From Sphingomonas endolithica (GTDB lineage: Bacteria > Pseudomonadota > Alphaproteobacteria > Sphingomonadales > Sphingomonadaceae): DNA of 64,000 nucleotides. This document shows positions 19,166 to 27,849 of this stretch, one piece after another; position 1 is the stretch's first letter, and each line of letters starts with the position of its first letter. The notes below the pieces were generated by a model. It did no database searches and had not been told where the DNA came from. It saw nothing but the letters and a program-made list of their open reading frames with translations. The stretch covers positions 1,133,001 through 1,197,000 of the forward strand of contig NZ_CP103057.1 of assembly GCF_025231525.1 (NCBI RefSeq). Reading direction: 5' to 3'. The position numbers were made by a program, and so were the translations under genes.

Positions 19166-19270
19166 GTCACCCCGGACTTGTTCCGGGGTCCACCAAGCGG
19201 CTTTGCAGGCGCTGCCTGACCTGATGGCCGAGCGTGCGGTACAGTGGCCCCGGAACAAGTCCGGGGTGAC
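19166..19270. repeat. Paired palindromic repeat, family A, copy 3 (rimI-fur gap)
   Basis: Arms at 19166-19193 and 19246-19270 (inverted). The inner sequence begins CCACCAAGCGGCTTT and ends GAGCGTGCGGTACAGTGGCC, closely matching the inner sequence of the copies at 27469 and 52823, so the whole element of about 105 bp is conserved, not just the arms. Confidence 0.85.
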
Positions 19271-19324
19271 GGTTGAGTGAGGTAGGCACCACCGCCGCTA
19301 TTGCTTATTGCGAACAACTCTCTC

Positions 19325-19338
19325 CTTTATCAATAAAG
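19325..19338. promoter_or_regulatory. AT-rich palindrome in the fur leader
   Basis: CTTTAT-CA-ATAAAG, a perfect 14-bp palindrome 22 bp before the fur start, in an otherwise AT-rich stretch that also contains TTGCTTATTGCGAA at about 19301-19314. This could be part of the promoter or an autoregulatory site; it does not match the classic 19-bp Fur box. Confidence 0.3.
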
Positions 19339-19360
19339 AGCGAGCGCCTACATAGCGGTC

Positions 19361-19783
19361 ATGCCCCGCAAGATCGACCTCGAAGCCCTTTGTAACGAAA
19401 AGGGCTTGCGCATCACCGAGCAACGCCGCGTGATCGCCCGCGTGCTTTCCGAGGCCGAAGACCATCCCGACGTGGAGAAGGTCTATGCCCGCGCGTCCGC
19501 CGTCGATCCCGGCATCTCGATCGCCACCGTGTACCGCACGGTCCGGCTGTTCGAGGAAGCAGGGATCCTCGACCGCCACGATTTCGGCGACGGCCGCGCG
19601 CGGTACGAACCGGCACCCGAGGCGCATCACGACCATCTGATCGACGTGGAAAGCGGCAAGGTGATCGAATTCGTCGATCCCGAACTCGAACAGATGCAGA
19701 AGGCGATCGCCGAACGGCTGGGCTTCCGCCTGGTCGATCACCGCATGGAATTGTACGGCGTGGCGCTCGAGCGCAAGGTCTGA
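19361..19783 (+). CDS. fur: Ferric uptake regulator family protein (Fur/Mur)
   Basis: A 140-residue Fur-family repressor: winged helix in residues 10-80 (AEDHPDVEKVYARA, ISIATVYRTVRLFEEAGIL) and the metal/dimer domain with HHDHLID at 89-95. There are no CxxC pairs (only C11), so the structural zinc site of E. coli Fur is missing, as is usual for alphaproteobacterial Fur/Mur. It may respond to iron or manganese. The position between rimI and plsC/miaB is the common one in alphaproteobacteria. Confidence 0.9.
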   Translation: MPRKIDLEALCNEKGLRITEQRRVIARVLSEAEDHPDVEKVYARASAVDPGISIATVYRTVRLFEEAGILDRHDFGDGRARYEPAPEAHHDHLIDVESGKVIEFVDPELEQMQKAIAERLGFRLVDHRMELYGVALERKV

Positions 19784-19802
19784 TCCGTCCGGCTGTCGCA
19801 CG

Positions 19803-20669
19803 ATGCTGACCCCCGAACAGCGCGCGCAGATCGCCGCCGGCACCCCGCCCCCGATCGACGCGCGCGGTCGCCTGCGCATCACGATCCGCGCTGCCGGGCT
19901 GATCCTGTCGCTGTTGCTCACCGTCCCACTGCACTATCTCTGGCGCTTGCTGCGGCTGTCCTCCCCCTGGCCCAGGATCTTTCTCGGCTGGGCCGCGCGG
20001 CTGGCCGGCGCGCGCGTCAGCCGGGTCGGCGTGCCGCTCAGGCGCGACGTGTTCTTCATTTCCAACCACCTGAGCTGGATCGATATCCTGGCCAGCGCCG
20101 GGCAAAGCGGCACCGCGTTCGTCGCCAAGGAGGAGATCCGCGCCGCGCCGGTGGTCGGCTGGCTCTCGACGCTGAACCGCACGGTGTTCGTCAAGCGCGA
20201 GAACCGGCTGGGCGTCGCCGAACAGATCAACGAACTGCGCGATGCACTCGCCGAAAACTGGTCGGTGACGGTGTTTCCCGAAGGCACGACTACGGACGGG
20301 CAATCATTGCTGCCGTTCAAGACATCGATGCTGCGCGTGCTGGAGCCGCCGCCGTCCGGCGTGCTCGTGCAACCCGTGCTGCTGGATTACGGCGCGGTCG
20401 CCGAAGAGATCGGCTGGATCGGCGAGGAATCCGGCGTGAACAATGCCAAGCGCCTGCTGGCCCGCAAGGGCAGCTTTCCGCTGCGCGTGCATTTCCTCGA
20501 TCCGTTCCTGCCCGCCGACTTCCCCGGCCGCAAGGCGATCGGCGCCGAGAGCCGGCGGCGGATCGAGGAAGCGCTGATCGCGACGCTCGGCAAACCCTTG
20601 CGGCCGTTTGGATTTACGGTGGAAGCCGTGAAGTTCGTGCCGGAAAACGCGGCTCTGCCCCCTTCCTGA
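19803..20669 (+). CDS. plsC: 1-acyl-sn-glycerol-3-phosphate acyltransferase (PlsC family)
   Basis: A 288-residue lysophosphatidate acyltransferase-like protein. A membrane segment (about residues 29-50) is followed by the catalytic NHLSWID (H89, D94) and the FPEGTTTDG substrate motif near residue 158. It makes phosphatidic acid or a related lipid at the inner membrane. It begins 19 bp after fur. The family also includes ornithine lipid acyltransferases, which cannot be excluded. Confidence 0.9.
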   Translation: MLTPEQRAQIAAGTPPPIDARGRLRITIRAAGLILSLLLTVPLHYLWRLLRLSSPWPRIFLGWAARLAGARVSRVGVPLRRDVFFISNHLSWIDILASAGQSGTAFVAKEEIRAAPVVGWLSTLNRTVFVKRENRLGVAEQINELRDALAENWSVTVFPEGTTTDGQSLLPFKTSMLRVLEPPPSGVLVQPVLLDYGAVAEEIGWIGEESGVNNAKRLLARKGSFPLRVHFLDPFLPADFPGRKAIGAESRRRIEEALIATLGKPLRPFGFTVEAVKFVPENAALPPS

Positions 20670-20704
20670 GCGAGGTCCAAGAAGTCGCGTGCTGACATTT
20701 GATG

Positions 20705-20782
20705 TTCTGCTGCGAACGCAGGAGCCCAGGATCAAAGACGATACCGCCTGCGGCTCTGGGCTCCTGCGTGCGCAGGAGAACG
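20705..20782. repeat. Paired palindromic repeat, family F
   Basis: Left arm 20705-20730 (TTCTGCTGCGAACGCAGGAG...) and right arm about 20754-20782 (CTCTGGGCTCCTGCGTGCGC...) are inverted, with about 23 bp between. It lies in the 181-bp gap between plsC and miaB. Confidence 0.7.
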
Positions 20783-20850
20783 GCTATGTATAAGGTCCAA
20801 CCCTGCACCGGGATGACGATTGCCGCTGGCGCTGCTATAGCGCCTCGATC

Positions 20851-22167
20851 ATGAAACCCGCCCCCAAGACCTTCGCCGTCAAATCCTTCGGCTGCCAGAT
20901 GAACGCCTATGACGGCGATCGCATGGCGGAATTGATGACCGCGCAGGGGCTGACCGCAGCCGACCCCGCCAGCGCCGATCTCGTCGTGCTCAACACCTGC
21001 CACATCCGCGAAAAGGCGACCGAGAAGGTCTATTCGGACATCGGCCGCATCCGCAAGGACGCCGGCAAGCTCGGACGTGCACCGATGATCGCCATCGCCG
21101 GCTGCGTCGCGCAGGCCGAAGGTGCGGAGATCGTGCGACGCGCCGGGGTAGATGTCGTCGTCGGCCCGCAGGCCTATCACAATCTGCCCGATCTGGTGGC
21201 GAAGGCCGCGCGCGGCGAAAGCGCGCTCGACACCGACATGCCGGTCGAAACCAAGTTTGCCCACTTGCCCGGCCGTCGCCGCGTCGGGCCTTCGGCCTTC
21301 CTTACCGTGCAGGAAGGCTGCGACAAATTCTGCACCTATTGCGTCGTGCCCTACACGCGCGGCGCCGAAGTCAGCCGCCCCCGGGGCCAGATCGTCGACG
21401 AGGCCAAGGCCTTGGTCGATGCCGGCGCGCGCGAACTCACGCTGCTCGGGCAAAACGTCAATGCCTGGGAAGACGGCGCCCGCGGCCTGCATCACCTGAT
21501 CGCCGAACTGGACAAGATCGAGGGGCTGGCCCGCATCCGCTATACCACCAGCCACCCCAACGACATGGCGCAGGGCCTGATCGATGCGCACCGCGATGTC
21601 GGAAAACTAATGCCGTTCCTGCACCTCCCCGTGCAATCCGGCAGCGATCGTATCCTGAAGGCCATGAACCGCAGCCACAGCCGCGATTCCTATCTCCGCC
21701 TCCTGGAACGCGTCGTCGCCGCCCGCCCGGATATCGCGCTGTCGGGCGATTTCATCGTCGGCTTCCCCGGCGAGACCGATGCGGATTTCGCCGAGACGCT
21801 GAGCCTCATCGACGCGGTCGGCTACGCCCAGGCGTTCAGCTTCAAGTACAGCCCGCGCCCCGGCACGCCGGCGGCCGGCATGGCCGATCAGGTCGAGCCG
21901 CATGTGATGGACGAACGGCTGCAGCAATTGCAGGCGGCGCTCAACCGCGACCAGGCGGCGTTCAACGCGAACACGTTCGGGCGCAGCTGCCAGGTGCTTA
22001 TCGAACGCAAGGGCAAGCTGCCCGGGCAGATGCTCGGCAAATCGCCCTGGCTGCAATCGGTCCATCTGCTGACGGATGCGCCGATCGGCGCGCTGGTCGA
22101 GGTCGATATCGTCCGCGGCGATCCCAATTCGCTGTCGGGCGTGGAGCGAATCAAGATCGCCGCCTGA
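20851..22167 (+). CDS. miaB: tRNA-2-methylthio-N6-dimethylallyladenosine synthase MiaB
   Basis: A 438-residue radical-SAM methylthiotransferase. The N-terminal MTTase domain supplies three cysteines ([27 protein letters not shown]), the radical-SAM cluster motif is CDKFCTYC near residue 157, and a C-terminal TRAM domain includes CQVLIERKG and GALVEVDIV. It adds a methylthio group to i6A37 of tRNAs. Full length for the family. Confidence 0.97.
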   Translation: MKPAPKTFAVKSFGCQMNAYDGDRMAELMTAQGLTAADPASADLVVLNTCHIREKATEKVYSDIGRIRKDAGKLGRAPMIAIAGCVAQAEGAEIVRRAGVDVVVGPQAYHNLPDLVAKAARGESALDTDMPVETKFAHLPGRRRVGPSAFLTVQEGCDKFCTYCVVPYTRGAEVSRPRGQIVDEAKALVDAGARELTLLGQNVNAWEDGARGLHHLIAELDKIEGLARIRYTTSHPNDMAQGLIDAHRDVGKLMPFLHLPVQSGSDRILKAMNRSHSRDSYLRLLERVVAARPDIALSGDFIVGFPGETDADFAETLSLIDAVGYAQAFSFKYSPRPGTPAAGMADQVEPHVMDERLQQLQAALNRDQAAFNANTFGRSCQVLIERKGKLPGQMLGKSPWLQSVHLLTDAPIGALVEVDIVRGDPNSLSGVERIKIAA

Positions 22168-22383
22168 CGCGCGATTTCCCGCTGTCCTCCGTGCCCCCGC
22201 TCTGCCAGACTTGCCGTGGATGCAGCCGACTCGTCTCTCCAGCACGTCTCGCGGTGGCAACCGCTGCGCCCGCCCGTCGGCGAAGCGGCTCCGGCATAGC
22301 CGCGATGTAACTTTGCCCACCTTCCTTGCGACGGCGGGCCGCCTCCCCACATTCCATGCCAGCCCCCGACACGAAGGAATTGC

Positions 22384-23379
22384 ATGAGCAGAAAGCCCGT
22401 TCCCGCCCAGTCCGGCGAGCGTAGCCGCGCCGAACTCGTCTTCGACCGGCCGCAGCTCATGTCGCAACTGTTTGGCGAATTCGACCAGAACCTTCTGCAA
22501 CTTGAAAGCCGGCTCGGCGTCTACATCACCGCGCGTGGCAACCGCATCGGCCTGGAGGGTCGCGCCGAGGCGGTGGCCGAGGCCCGCGACGTGCTACAGG
22601 GCCTGTACAATCGCATTTCGCGGGGCGAGCGGATCGATCAGGGTATGGTCGACGCAGTGATCGCGATGTCGACCGAACCGACACTGGCCGGGATCATCTC
22701 CGCCGATAGCGGTGCGCCACAGATCATGATCCGCACGCGCAAGAAGACGATCGTGCCGCGCACGCTGGCGCAGGCGCATTACATGCGCGAGCTGGTCAAT
22801 AACGACATCATCTTCGCGCTTGGGCCAGCAGGTACCGGCAAGACCTATATCGCCGTCGCGCAAGCCGTGGCGCAGCTGATCACCGGCAGCGTGCAGCGCC
22901 TGATCCTGTCGCGCCCTGCGGTCGAGGCCGGCGAGAAACTGGGCTTCCTGCCCGGCGACATGAAGGACAAGGTCGATCCCTATCTGCGTCCGCTCTACGA
23001 TGCGCTCAACGACTGCCTGCCCGCCGAGCAGGTCGAGCGGCGCATCGCCAGTGGCGAGATCGAGATCGCCCCGATCGCCTTCATGCGCGGCCGCACGCTC
23101 GCCGATGCGTTCATCATCCTCGACGAAGCGCAGAACACCACGCCGAGCCAGATGAAGATGTTCCTGACCCGCTTCGGCGAGAATAGCCGCATGGTCGTGT
23201 GCGGCGATCCCAAGCAGACCGATCTCCCCGGCGGCATGAATGCGTCCGGCCTGAACGATGCGGTGGTGCGATTGGAGGGTGTCGAGGGCATGTCGATGTG
23301 CCGTTTCGGCTCGGGCGACGTCGTACGTCACCCGATCGTCGGCCGGATCGTCGAAGCATATGAGGGCGTGGATGCTTGA
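22384..23379 (+). CDS. phoH: PhoH-like ATPase (YbeZ/PhoL)
   Basis: A 331-residue P-loop ATPase with Walker A GPAGTGKTYIA (about residue 150) and Walker B FIILDEAQNTT (about 243). An N-terminal KH-like region precedes it. YbeZ works with YbeY in rRNA and RNA metabolism. Its last codons (GTG GAT GCT TGA) contain the 11-bp sequence GATGCTTGAAA that recurs at the ybeY start 707 bp downstream, on the other side of the vapBC insertion. Confidence 0.95.
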   Translation: MSRKPVPAQSGERSRAELVFDRPQLMSQLFGEFDQNLLQLESRLGVYITARGNRIGLEGRAEAVAEARDVLQGLYNRISRGERIDQGMVDAVIAMSTEPTLAGIISADSGAPQIMIRTRKKTIVPRTLAQAHYMRELVNNDIIFALGPAGTGKTYIAVAQAVAQLITGSVQRLILSRPAVEAGEKLGFLPGDMKDKVDPYLRPLYDALNDCLPAEQVERRIASGEIEIAPIAFMRGRTLADAFIILDEAQNTTPSQMKMFLTRFGENSRMVVCGDPKQTDLPGGMNASGLNDAVVRLEGVEGMSMCRFGSGDVVRHPIVGRIVEAYEGVDA

Positions 23380-23393
23380 AAATCGCGGACTAG

Positions 23394-23416
23394 TTGTATA
23401 GATTATTTCTAGACAA
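23394..23416. promoter_or_regulatory. Candidate VapBC autoregulatory operator
   Basis: Inverted repeat TTGTATAGA (23394-23402), TTATT spacer, TCTAGACAA (23408-23416), with 8 of 9 positions paired, 19 bp before the vapB start. It overlaps a plausible -10 (TATAGATTAT). Antitoxin-toxin complexes commonly bind such palindromes. Confidence 0.5.
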
Positions 23417-23435
23417 AGGATATACCGAGGTTGAA

Positions 23436-23687
23436 ATGGCATCGCTATATATCAAAGACACAGCTACCACCGAGCTTGCCACGCGTTTGGCGCTGCGCTT
23501 GGGCACCAGTAAAACTGCTGCTGTGAAACAAGCGCTACAAGCAATTGAAGCAAACCTCGATCGTGCGGATCGCCATCCTGAAGCGCCAGCGTGGTTGAAA
23601 AAGTTTTGGCGTGAGCATCCCTTACCCGCGCCGACGGGACTTAAGGCGGATAAAGCGTTTTTTGACGCCTTGTCCGATGACTTATGA
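23436..23687 (+). CDS. vapB: VapB-type antitoxin
   Basis: An 83-residue protein. The N-terminal region (MASLYIKDTATTELATRLA... TSKTAAVKQAL) resembles the ribbon-helix-helix-like PSK/Rv0623 antitoxin family, and the C-terminal half (APAWLKKFWREHPLP...) would wrap the toxin. It starts at ATG 23436 after a GAGG, and overlaps vapC by 4 bp. Base composition is lower in GC than the flanking genes, which supports acquisition. Confidence 0.85.
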   Translation: MASLYIKDTATTELATRLALRLGTSKTAAVKQALQAIEANLDRADRHPEAPAWLKKFWREHPLPAPTGLKADKAFFDALSDDL

Positions 23688-24079
23688 GCATCTTTCTTGA
23701 TGCGTCGGCTATGGTCTCGATGATCGCAGGCGAAGAAGACGCCGTAACGCTCTCTGAGCGGCTCGATGCCCACGAGGAAAAGATGACGTCGGCAATAGCT
23801 TATTGGGAAACGGTGGTCGCACTCAGCCGCTCGCACAATTATGCTCCTGACGTAGCCAGCGACGTTGTGAGAAATTTCATTGACGCTCGCGTGATCAGAA
23901 TAAATCCAATATCGTTTTTGGAGACGCAGGAAGCGATTTCTGCCTACAAACGATATGGAAAGGGGCGTGATCCTGCCGGCCTCAATATGGGCGATTGTTT
24001 TGCCTATGCCAGCGCTAAAACCAGCGACGCCGACCTACTCTATAAAGGCAACGACTTTGCCCAGACCGATCTCGCCTGA
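23684..24079 (+). CDS. vapC: VapC-type PIN-domain toxin ribonuclease
   Basis: A 131-residue PIN domain. Acidic residues expected for the active site are visible: D6 in FLDASA, E42 in AYWETVVALS, D102 in NMGDCFAYA, and a further D near residue 120. VapC toxins cleave tRNA or rRNA when freed from VapB. The stop codon overlaps the ybeY start (TGATG), so the toxin gene is now translationally coupled to a housekeeping gene. Confidence 0.88.
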   Translation: MSIFLDASAMVSMIAGEEDAVTLSERLDAHEEKMTSAIAYWETVVALSRSHNYAPDVASDVVRNFIDARVIRINPISFLETQEAISAYKRYGKGRDPAGLNMGDCFAYASAKTSDADLLYKGNDFAQTDLA

Positions 24080-24591
24080 TGCTTGAAACCGCCCTGTCTG
24101 TCGAATTCCCTTGGGACGAAACTGTTTACTGGGACGCACTCGCGTTACGTGCCGCCAAAGCCGCAGTCGAGCGCACCCCCCACGGCGAACTCGCCACCGG
24201 CGCGGCCGCCGTCGAGATCTCCGTCCGGCTCACCACCGACGCCGAGGTCCAGACGCTCAACGCGCAATATCGCCACAAGGACAAGCCGACCAACGTGCTC
24301 AGCTTCCCGATGGTGCAGGCCGATCTGCTCGACACGGTTGGGCAGAATTCGGACGATGGCGAGGTGCTGCTCGGCGACATCGTGCTCGCCCACGGCGTAT
24401 GCGCGGCAGAGGCCGCGGAAAAAGGCATCAGTGTCGAGGATCACGCAACGCATTTGATCGTGCACGGCACGCTCCACCTGCTAGGCTATGATCACCTGGA
24501 CGACGACGAGGGCGAAGCGATGGAGGCGATCGAGATCGATGCGCTGAAGTCGCTCGGCCTTGCCGACCCCTATTTTATACAAGAGGACTGA
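24079..24591 (+). CDS. ybeY: Endoribonuclease / rRNA maturation factor YbeY
   Basis: A 170-residue UPF0054 metalloprotein with the zinc motif HGTLHLLGYDH (three histidines) near residues 134-144 and the upstream RHKDKPTNVLSFP. YbeY takes part in 16S rRNA 3'-end processing and ribosome quality control. The ATG at 24079 shares a base with the vapC stop. It normally follows phoH directly. Confidence 0.95.
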   Translation: MLETALSVEFPWDETVYWDALALRAAKAAVERTPHGELATGAAAVEISVRLTTDAEVQTLNAQYRHKDKPTNVLSFPMVQADLLDTVGQNSDDGEVLLGDIVLAHGVCAAEAAEKGISVEDHATHLIVHGTLHLLGYDHLDDDEGEAMEAIEIDALKSLGLADPYFIQED

Positions 24592-24600
24592 ACTGCTCCT

Positions 24601-25521
24601 ATGCCCGAGGGCCAAAGTACGATCGACGCCGGAGACGCCGGTACCAATAACGAGGGATCGATATGGCGCTCGCTGCGCGCCATGATCTTCGGCGAGCAGG
24701 GCGACGATTCGCTGCGCCACCAGTTGGAGGAAGCGATCGATGCGCATGAGGATGATCCCGCGCCCGACGCCAAGGGCGATCTCTCCCCGCTCGAACGCAC
24801 GATGGTGCGCAACCTGCTGCACTTCGGCGAGCGCGACGCCGGCGATGTCGGCGTACCGCGCGCGGATATCGTCGCGATCGAAGAGCAGACGCGCTTTGCC
24901 GACCTGGTCAAGATCTTCGCCGAGGCCGGCCATAGCCGCCTGCCGGTCTATCGCGAGAAGCTCGATACGATCATCGGCATGGTCCATATCAAGGACGTGT
25001 TCGCGATCCTCGCCACCGGCGCCGACTATCCCGCAACGCTGGAAGGCCTGATCCGCCAGCCCTTGTTCGTGCCGATGTCGCGCGGCGTGCTCGATCTGCT
25101 GGCCGACATGCGCGCCAGCCGCGTGCATCTGGCGGTGGTGCTCGACGAATATTTCGGCACCGAAGGCCTGGTGACGATCGAGGATCTGATCGAGGAAATC
25201 GTCGGCGACATCGAGGACGAGCATGACGAAGCGCCCGAGGCCTTGCTCGTGCCGCTGGATGGCGGCGCCTGGGATGCGGATGCGCGCGTCGAGCTGGAAG
25301 ATGTCGGCGAGACGATCGATCCCCGCCTGGCGGAAGTCGAGGAAGATATCGACACGCTCGGCGGTCTGGCCGCGTTGCTTGCCGGGCACGTGCCGCAGAA
25401 AGGCGAATGCCTCGATCATCCCAGTGGCTGGCGGCTCGAAGTGCTCGACGCCGACACGCGCCGCGTCACGAAATTGCGCCTCCACCCGCCCCGCCCCGAG
25501 CCGGAAGAAATGCAAAGCTGA
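24601..25521 (+). CDS. corC: CBS-domain protein of the CorC/HlyC family
   Basis: A 306-residue soluble protein with a CBS pair at about residues 75-195 (VPRADIVAIE, GHSRLPVYREKLDTIIG, VVLDEYFGTEGLVTIEDLIEEIVG) and a C-terminal CorC_HlyC domain (about 215-300). There is no DUF21 membrane domain, so it is the short CorC type linked with magnesium/cobalt efflux or envelope processes. It follows ybeY by 9 bp. In many alphaproteobacteria lnt comes next; here lnt is 9.8 kb away on the other strand. Confidence 0.92.
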   Translation: MPEGQSTIDAGDAGTNNEGSIWRSLRAMIFGEQGDDSLRHQLEEAIDAHEDDPAPDAKGDLSPLERTMVRNLLHFGERDAGDVGVPRADIVAIEEQTRFADLVKIFAEAGHSRLPVYREKLDTIIGMVHIKDVFAILATGADYPATLEGLIRQPLFVPMSRGVLDLLADMRASRVHLAVVLDEYFGTEGLVTIEDLIEEIVGDIEDEHDEAPEALLVPLDGGAWDADARVELEDVGETIDPRLAEVEEDIDTLGGLAALLAGHVPQKGECLDHPSGWRLEVLDADTRRVTKLRLHPPRPEPEEMQS

Positions 25522-25908
25522 TCGCTGATCGACGCGCTCACTGTAAGATCAGTTTAAGCATGCGTACGTCATTGCCGGATCGGCCTGCGGGGTCCAGCAA
25601 GGTGCCGCAACGATCGCGCTCGGCGGGATTGAGAAAAGACGTAGACGAGGAGTGAGGATACGGACGCCACTACCGAAGGCAGCCGATAAGCGATCCGAGC
25701 AAGGAGCCAGCGCCGCTCCGCACCCTGCTCGGCCGCACCAATCGCGCCGCGACATGGGTCCGCGCGGTCGCTTCGATGTCGCCTCCGGGCATGTCGAGGG
25801 CGAACTCGCCGTAGCATAAGATCGCTCTCTTCTCCGTCGCCCCGGCTTGTGCTGAGGTAACGGTGAGGGGCATTGCCCACGCACCCTGCCCCGACTATCC
25901 TTGCCCTC
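25522..25908. other. Intergenic stretch, 387 bp, with a degenerate repeat
   Basis: No convincing gene on either strand. Bases 25836-25862 (GTCGCCCCGGCTTGTGCTGA...) look like one decayed arm of the family A repeat. This is also the left edge of the block whose orientation differs from the usual corC-lnt-metK-trmB order. Confidence 0.5.
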
Positions 25909-27237
25909 ATGCGCAAACACATCCTGATCGTCCTGCTGCTGATCGTCCTGGTCGCTGGCGGCATCTTCTACTGGCTCAGCCGCCCTGACGTCGCGAAGCT
26001 CGATCTTGCCGCGGTCAGCGGCGCCCGCCCCACCATCTCCGAACCGCGCACGCAGATGATCCCCACGGTCGCCGTCGCCAAGGCGATCGGCTGGCCGCAG
26101 GGCGCCAAGCCCACCCCCGCCGCCGGCCTGTCGGTCGCCGCGTTCGCGGCCGGGCTCGATCACCCGCGCTGGCTCTATCGCCTGCCCAATGGGGACGTGC
26201 TGGTCGCCGAATCGAACAGCCCGCCGCGCAAGGGCGGTGGCATCACCGGCTGGGTGATGGGCGTGTTGATGGGGAGAGCGGGTGCCGGCGTGCCATCGGC
26301 CAACCGCATCACGTTGCTGCGCGATGCGAATGGCGACGGCGTGGCGGAACAGAAATCCACCTTCATGACCGGGTTGAACTCGCCGTTCGGCATGACGCTG
26401 ATGGGCGACTGGCTCTATATCGGCAACACCGACGCCCTGGTCAGGGTGCGCTACAAGGCCGGCGACACGACGATCACCGCCAAGCCGGAGACGGTGGTCA
26501 AGCTGCAGGGCGGCGGCAACCACTGGGCGCGCAACGTGATCGCCAATCCGGACGGCAAGACGCTGTACGTCACCGTCGGATCGTCGAGCAATATCGCTGA
26601 GAACGGCATCGAGCGCGAGAAATACCGCGCCAACATCCTGCAGGTCTATCCTGAGGCGAAAACCTACCGCGTCTATGCCGCGGGCCTGCGCAACCCCAAC
26701 GGCATGGCGATCGAACCGCACACCCGCCGGCTGTGGACGGTCGTCAACGAACGCGACATGCTCGGTTCCGATCTCGCGCCCGATTACCTGACGCAGGTCG
26801 AGATGGGCGATCACTTCGGCTGGCCATGGTTCTACTGGGGCGGCTATCCCGACACGCGCGTCGATCCGCCCAACCCGGCGCTGCAGGAATATTCCAAGCG
26901 GCCCGATTACGCGCTCGGGCCGCACGTCGCGGCCTTGGGCCTGAGCTTTGCAGCGGACGCCAAGCTCGGCGCGCGGTTCGCCAACGGCGCGTTCGTCGGC
27001 GAACACGGCTCGTGGAACCGCTCGCCGGTTTCGGGCTACAAGGTGGTCTACGTGCCGTTCGCGGACAATGGCTATCCGGCCAAGAACGTGAAGCCGATCG
27101 ACGTGCTGGCCGGCTTCCTCGACCAGGACGGCGCCGCACAGGGCCGCCCGGTTGCGGTGATCACCGACAAGACCGGCGCGCTGCTGGTCGCGGACGACGT
27201 GGGCAACACGATCTGGCGGGTGCGGGCGGCGCAGTAG
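25909..27237 (+). CDS. PQQ-dependent sugar dehydrogenase-like beta-propeller (sorbosone dehydrogenase family)
   Basis: A 442-residue protein with an N-terminal membrane anchor or signal (MRKHILIVLLLIVLVAGGIF) and a six-bladed propeller of the glucose/sorbosone dehydrogenase type: GLDHPRWLYRLPNGDVLVAE, NSPFGMTLMGDWLYIGNTDA, GLRNPNGMAIEP, GEHGSWNRSPVSGYKVV. Members oxidise sugars or aldoses in the periplasm with PQQ. No PQQ synthesis genes are in the window. The start at ATG 25909 is chosen because the hydrophobic anchor begins there. Confidence 0.88.
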   Translation: MRKHILIVLLLIVLVAGGIFYWLSRPDVAKLDLAAVSGARPTISEPRTQMIPTVAVAKAIGWPQGAKPTPAAGLSVAAFAAGLDHPRWLYRLPNGDVLVAESNSPPRKGGGITGWVMGVLMGRAGAGVPSANRITLLRDANGDGVAEQKSTFMTGLNSPFGMTLMGDWLYIGNTDALVRVRYKAGDTTITAKPETVVKLQGGGNHWARNVIANPDGKTLYVTVGSSSNIAENGIEREKYRANILQVYPEAKTYRVYAAGLRNPNGMAIEPHTRRLWTVVNERDMLGSDLAPDYLTQVEMGDHFGWPWFYWGGYPDTRVDPPNPALQEYSKRPDYALGPHVAALGLSFAADAKLGARFANGAFVGEHGSWNRSPVSGYKVVYVPFADNGYPAKNVKPIDVLAGFLDQDGAAQGRPVAVITDKTGALLVADDVGNTIWRVRAAQ

Positions 27238-27343
27238 CGCGCCGTCGCGGCCACATCCCGGAGCTATTTCGTTCGGCGTACTTGCATCAACCCACGCCAT
27301 CACGCCCGGCTTATTCGGCGACGATCTCGTTCAAGCACGATTC

Positions 27344-27437
27344 GTCATCCCCGCGCAGGCGGGGATCCATAAGCTCGGGCGTCCGGGCTCTAGGCGCGAA
27401 GCAAGCCAGTATGGATCCCCGCCTGCGCGGGGATGAC
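27344..27437. repeat. Paired palindromic repeat, family C
   Basis: Arms GTCATCCCCGCGCAGGCGGG... (27344-27370) and ATGGATCCCCGCCTGCGCGG... (27411-27437) are perfect inverted copies separated by 40 bp. It lies in the 612-bp gap between the sugar dehydrogenase and amidase genes. Confidence 0.85.
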
Positions 27438-27468
27438 GGGTGGGACATGTCCAAGCGGTACAATCAAC

Positions 27469-27565
27469 GACTTGTTCCGGGCTCCACCAAGCGGCTTTCG
27501 ATATGAATGATGATGTGAGCACTGAGCGTGCGGCACAGTGGACCCCGGAACAAGTCCGGGGTGAC
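27469..27565. repeat. Paired palindromic repeat, family A, copy 4
   Basis: A left-truncated copy: GACTTGTTCCGGGCTCCACC starts the left arm and 27541-27565 is the right arm. The inner sequence (CCAAGCGGCTTTCGATATG ... GAGCGTGCGGCACAGTGGAC) matches copies 3 and 7. It lies 31 bp after the family C element. The remaining 284 bp up to the amidase start show no convincing gene. Confidence 0.8.
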
Positions 27566-27849
27566 GTTTGGGTGCTGTACCCCCTGCTGCCGCAATAGAA
27601 CCGTTCCGCCTGGATCAGCCGGCCCAGCAAGTACCCGCCTCCCATCAACGACATCGCCCGACACAATTTCGCTGTCCTACAACAGCCATCCCATGCCAGT
27701 CTCCGAGCATGAGCGCCCCAGCCCAATCCTCACCACCGCCGCGTTCAATCGCGAAGGTCCCGAACGCCCCGGCGCATCGCTCAACGTTCTCAACATTCGC
27801 GCCCACGCCAGCCTCGCTCCACCCTGCAAACGAGGGTGAAAGGCGAAAC

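Larger units (their letters stand above)
23371..24088. mobile_element. vapBC cassette inserted into the phoH-ybeY junction with 11-bp direct repeats
   Basis: GATGCTTGAAA occurs at 23371-23381 (end of phoH) and again at 24078-24088 (start of ybeY). The 707 bp from one repeat copy to the next hold only vapB, vapC and their promoter, and are clearly more AT-rich than the flanks. Removing one repeat plus the cassette would restore an 8-bp phoH/ybeY overlap (ATGCTTGA). No transposase or terminal inverted repeat is present. The insertion reading is inference from these facts. Confidence 0.7.

Noticed and set aside
22168..22383. A gene or regulatory RNA in the 216-bp miaB-phoH gap
   Set aside because: No frame with protein-like composition, no strong hairpin with U-tail and no repeat family recognised; nothing can be supported.
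27693..27839. A 48-codon frame just before the amidase gene
   Set aside because: No ribosome-binding site, low-complexity peptide, and it ends in sequence (CCACCCTGCAAACGAGGGTG) that looks like common intergenic repeat material.
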